DNA of 64,000 bases from Thamnidium elegans (taxonomy: Eukaryota > Mucoromycota > Mucoromycetes > Mucorales > Mucoraceae): contig JAIXMG010000001.1 in assembly GCA_025201345.1 (NCBI GenBank), positions 1,674,001-1,738,000 of the forward strand. The letters are read 5' to 3'. The position numbers and the translations under genes are program-made. The notes under the pieces are model-generated. The model was not told where the DNA came from. It made no database searches and saw only the letters and a program-made list of their open reading frames with translations. Shown in pieces: positions 58,750 to 64,000 of the stretch. The first letter of the stretch is position 1, and each line of letters starts with the position of its first letter.

Positions 58750-60570
58750 TGAGAAGAAAGTTCAACGTTGGTATCAACGAGGAATCACTTTTTTGATACC
58801 TCGTCGTCACTGTTACAGAAATGAAACTAAAAAGCAGAAATGTGAAGGGTTAGCAACATACCGTGTCTTGTTACCGACTAAGCTTGTAATTAAACAACAA
58901 GGAAATAATGCTACGGACAACAGCATGTTTTTGCCGCTTTTTATGAACATTCTGTCTCAGAATGTTCTCTCTCTCTCTGCCTCTGAGGACGACTTGAGAA
59001 CAACCTAAAATATCTCAGTGAACTTTTTCTTCCTATTATTTTGCTTTTTTTTCCCCTTAGGAGTGTTCTTATCATTATTAAATTTTTATAACTGATTCGT
59101 ACAATATGGCTACATGTTTATTGTTAAAAAAGAAAAAAAAAGATACACAAAAATATAATAAAATAATTTAATATTATTTTATTTTTATTTTTCCGGAAAT
59201 TTTTCTGCAACACATGTATCAAATGATGCTCTATTTTGAAACATTCAATAATGACAATATCAGAACTTTCAACGAGGACCAGACAGAAGCATCGTACGCA
59301 TGGATGCAGCAAGACTTGAGCAAAAATGATCTTTTTCAAGTATTTAACGAAAAAAAAAAGAAACAGTCTGTTATTCTTGGCTTTCATATCTATTCGTGAC
59401 AATGTTAACTTTGAACATACCTTAAGATTGGACGTTGCTCAATACGAATACATTATGTATTTAATACAAACAACTCGCAACCAAATTCTTAATTCCAAAA
59501 TTTACCTAGACGAAAATAACGATAATCGTTTAAATATAAGAATTCAAGATTGTTTCAGACCTGATATGGTTCTATCTATAAAACCATACAAGCTTTTCTC
59601 TTTCGTTTCAATGTATTCATTCACTCGCAAATATGGTACGAACGGATGGTTATGACGTTGATTTTATACTGGCAGGTCCTGAAAGACAATCGAATAAACT
59701 TCCTAATCTAGGCCTGAATTATTTTACACCAGAAGAAATAAACGAACGTTTTCATTTATGGGGCCAAATTAACATTTTTACTGCTTCTGATGGGCACGAT
59801 ACCGACCCTCGTCAATTAAGAAAGTATTCCACAGCTGAATATTACACTCGCACAGGGTCCAAAAAACAAATCTACATATTCTAAATTACAAAAACGCGGA
59901 TCTCCAATTTCAAGAAGCAGAACAACGAATTACAACTCATAAAACTGCTAATTTAGAAAGATTCATGGAATATGTTCATTCCGTTTTAAACAATTTGGAT
60001 ATCCTTCTTCGATTTTATGACCATCGTTTTACTGCGTTAAGATTTTTAAATTACATAGGTAGACAACGTGCCGATGCAGAAATGGTGAATATATTCGTGA
60101 ATGGAGGTAAAAAATACTTGAGGCGAGAATTCAAACAGACCGGTAGAGACGAAAAGAGAAATCCCAAGAGAAGAAAAAAACGAAGACCAGTAAAAAAAGA
60201 AAAGGGAAAGGGGAAGGCAAAACTAAAGATAAGAAAATTGAAGCTGTTTGAACCAGATAACCTAATACCTTTGGTAGCCCTTGGGGATGCTGTTTTTCCT
60301 ACGAGTATGAAAGGAAGAATTCCTGGTTTGGCATGTCGTTTGGTGACGGTATTGAAAAAAGCTGAGGACAAAGGTCTTTTGGTAACTGTCCCAGTTACAG
60401 AGTACATGACTTCAAAGGTAAGCGAACATAACTTATTAAAGAAAAAAAATTAGACTTTCTCAATCCTGTGTACCTTATGGCAAAAAGACATCAACACTTC
60501 CCGAAACATGCATTCTATTTCCTGGAATATAATTATGAATCATAAAGTTCCTTTAAGGTTCCGAAGACAG
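58750..60570 (+). pseudogene. Second Fanzor/TnpB-like nuclease relic (relic 2, different subfamily)
   Basis: Pieces in order: N-terminal KVQRWYQRGITFLIPRR (about 58762-58810); LRLDVAQYEYIMYLIQ; RTDGYDVDFILAGPERQ; HLWGQINIFTASDGHD (about 59752-59800), where the RuvC-I Asp-Pro-Gly normally found after LWG appears deleted. Then RKYSTAEYYTRTGS, EYVHSVLNNLDILLRFYDHR, and VALGDAVFPTSMKGRIPG with the RuvC-II region VTVPVTEYMTSK (about 60380-60417). A GTAAGC donor follows. Out of phase, CTLWQKDINTSRNM (about 60468-60510) is the RuvC-III motif; most of the zinc ribbon is missing. Frameshifts also occur near 59350 (A tract), 59650 and 59880. It differs from relic 1 in these landmark motifs, so two Fanzor-like lineages occur 20 kb apart. 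Non-functional. Confidence 0.7.
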
Positions 60571-61137
60571 TAATACCCTTCTCAAGTCCTAGTATCAAAA
60601 ACTAGTTGACGTTTACAATATAAGTTTACATTTCTAGAATATCTGATACCGAAAAAAAAATCTGACTTGCCTATTTTATAGTATTAATGTCTAGGCGTGT
60701 ATACATACAACATGAAAAGTGAAGAGTAAATATTCAATTACACATAGAAAGATATAGAGAATAAAATGTACGCGTTTGTTTAAAAAATATATACCTTAAT
60801 ATTGACCTTATTTCTTTTTTTAACTGGACCTGTCAAATATTTCTTAAAAAAGACTAAGTAAGGAAACTTTTGCGTGTGTAAACTCAAGTGCATGAATACA
60901 ATAAGAAGCCCCTTTTTATGTATTACTTGACATGATGTCATTTGATATATGGATACCTCTTCAAAAAATACCGGAATAAAACAAGTCACAGTTTTAGTTT
61001 TTTTGAAGCTTTTTTTTTAGAGCTTTTTTTTAGTGGCGGGGGGTTGAGAAGGGGTCCATAAACTAAAATAAATTTCCTCTTTTTTTTTTTTCTTCTTTTT
61101 TTTAACCTCTCTTTCATCTTTGTATATATAGTATAAT
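60571..61137. other. Gap before TOM40
   Basis: About 570 bp, AT-rich. A 69-codon minus frame (60780-60989) has no recognisable motif. A G-run TGGCGGGGGGTTGAG and pyrimidine tracts precede TOM40; TATATATAG lies about 12 bp before its ATG. Confidence 0.45.
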
Positions 61138-62387
61138 ATGGCTACAACAGAGACCACACCCGTTACACCTAGAATGTTCTCTCCTATTAACGGTTCTTTT
61201 GGTTTAAAGGATCAAAAGCCTTCGGGATCTCCTTGGAATCCTCTTCAATGGCCTACTTGGTTTGGTTATCAAAAGGGACGCCTTAACTTACCTAGCCCTG
61301 GAAAGTTTGAAAGACTTCACGGAGAGGTTACTAAAGGTAACTGAAATTTTTATTTAGTATTTATGCAACAATTTTACTGAATACATTTTTTTATTACTAT
61401 AGAGGTCTTTACTTCAAACTATCTTTTTGATGGTGCTCAAGCAAACATTGTAAAGGAACTTTCTGGAAACTTCCATGTTCAACATCAATTTTCTTTAGGC
61501 TCTCAAGTTATGCCTCCCATGTATAACTTTATGTCTGGTTATATGACCGAAAGAGTAAGTTTTTTTTTGGGAGAATACACGAAAAATTTGAAGGTTTTTG
61601 ACACATTTTTTTATATATAATTTTATATAGACTATGTTGCAAGGTACCATGGATAACGATACTAACCTCAACGGCGTCTTTAGACACGCTTGGTCTGCTA
61701 GTTCCATTACAAAGGTTGTCGCACAGGTAAAAAAAAAAAAAAAAAAAAAAAAAACAGAAAAAAGAGAAAGAAAGAAAGAGAAAAAATGAGCGGGAAATGT
61801 TAATTTTTTTTTTCGTGTGTATATTTTAGCTTACAAATATGCCCGGTCATTCTATGCTCCAAGTTGAGCAAGAAGTTAATGGATCAGATTATTCAATGAC
61901 TTTCAAGACCATGAACCCCAACCCATTGGAATTAACAGGTCTTTATATGGCTTCTTACCTTCAATCAGTTTCTCAAAATTTGGTGATTGGATCTGAAATT
62001 GTTTTGCAACGTCCTACTGCCGATATGGAAGAGACTGCCATGTCTCTTGTCGGTAAATATACTGGCAGTGATTATATTGCTACTGCACAATTCCAAGGCG
62101 TTGGTGCGATACAAGCTAGTTATTACCAACGTATCAACGAAAAGGTTGATTTTGGTGTTGAGCTTAATTTGATGGTTCAAAATGGTCGTAGAGAGGCTGT
62201 AGCCACTGTTGGTGGTAAATTCGATTTCAGACAAGCTACTTTCAGAGGTCAAATCGATACCACCGGTAGAGTTTCTGCTGTCCTTGAAGAAAAGATGGCT
62301 CCTGGTTTCTCTTTCCTTATTAGTGGTGATTTAGATCACATGAAGGGTCAAAGCAAGTTTGGTGTTGGTATCATGTTGTCCGCTTAG
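61138..62387 (+). CDS. TOM40: Tom40 mitochondrial outer-membrane import channel
   Basis: Tom40 forms the beta-barrel pore of the TOM complex through which nearly all nuclear-encoded mitochondrial proteins enter. Four exons, 61138..61336, 61403..61554, 61631..61726 and 61830..62387, give 334 aa. Family features are an N-terminal Pro-rich segment, NLPSPGKFERLHGEV (the conserved NPG-like P-G-x-F/Y region), then SNYLFDGAQANIVKELSGNF and FQVQHQFSLGS-like VQHQFSLGSQ. At the C-terminal end it has VGGKFDFRQATFRGQIDT, with the SMLS-type ending GVGIMLSA. The length matches fungal Tom40 closely and no damage is seen. A long A tract (about 61733-61754) lies in intron 3. Confidence 0.95.
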
Positions 62388-62663
62388 ATTTATTAAACAT
62401 TTGTATCTTTTTTTTTATGTTCTTTTTTTTTTACCATTATTCTCTTCACTTACCTTTTATGTACAAAAAAAAAGGGATACAAAAAAAAAAAAAGAACTAA
62501 TGAATTAGAAATCAAGTTTTTTCCTTATAAAAAATATATATAGTATATAAACCAAAAAAAAAAAAAAAAAGGTGCTTCTTTATATATGTGTATTTATGAT
62601 GTGATGATGATAATGAGGAATGCTTTGTGCGTGTGTGTGCGTGTAATGTATATGAAAAAATGG

Positions 62664-64000
<1,337 letters not shown>

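Noticed and set aside
59124..59402. 92-codon minus-strand frame
   Set aside because: It overlaps the plus-strand Fanzor-like relic and is driven by A/T tracts (poly-Phe, poly-Asn); no recognisable protein.

Overview
This is a gene-rich, strongly AT-biased stretch of a filamentous fungal nuclear genome, most probably an early-diverging fungus of the Mucorales (Rhizopus/Mucor type). The signs are many short introns (about 50-80 nt, mostly GTAAGT...TAG), long poly-A/poly-T tracts, fungal core genes (RFT1, AUR1, FAR11/STRIP, RSP5, TOM40, LTV1, BFR1) and TnpB/Fanzor-like and Tc1/mariner relics. No prokaryotic features, rRNA, tRNA or CRISPR array were seen. All identifications rest on reading motifs by eye; no database search was possible.

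Layout. 1-780: 5' part of RFT1 (minus). 1591-6862: a 14-exon diaphanous-type formin. 7564-13615: a decayed ~6 kb repeat element (copy A). 14318-29906: a tandem array of six apparently intact LaeA-like SAM methyltransferase genes and three decayed ones. 30132-44463: a housekeeping block of an alpha-arrestin, the PP2A activator PTPA, NAA50, BFR1, LTV1, a broken Fanzor-like gene, AUR1, a Nudix hydrolase and RER1. 46192-52359: a divergent pair, FAR11/STRIP (minus) and the CAF-1 large subunit (plus). 52855-58590: a second copy (B) of the repeat element. 58750-60570: a second, different Fanzor-like relic. 61138-62387: TOM40. 62664-64000: RSP5/NEDD4-type HECT ligase, whose 5' end lies outside the window. 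Most exon chains were assembled by hand so that every junction is GT...AG and the reading frame closes.

The most unusual feature is the repeat pair. Copies A and B contain the same ~5.4-5.6 kb unit but start and stop at different points of it, so they are circular permutations of each other, each with a few hundred bp of its own start repeated at its end. The unit carries a retroelement-type CCHC zinc knuckle, an internally deleted Tc1/mariner DD34E transposase on the opposite strand, a foldback palindrome (near perfect in B) and an F-box/LRR-like coding remnant. Integration from a circle, or breakage of a head-to-tail array, would both explain this.

Other points: the methyltransferase array keeps the same internal exon lengths in all copies while exon 1 varies; the two outermost genes share a basic amphipathic N-terminus; and the arrestin ends in a PY-type motif of the kind RSP5 ligases bind. 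The arrestin-RSP5 pairing is inference only.
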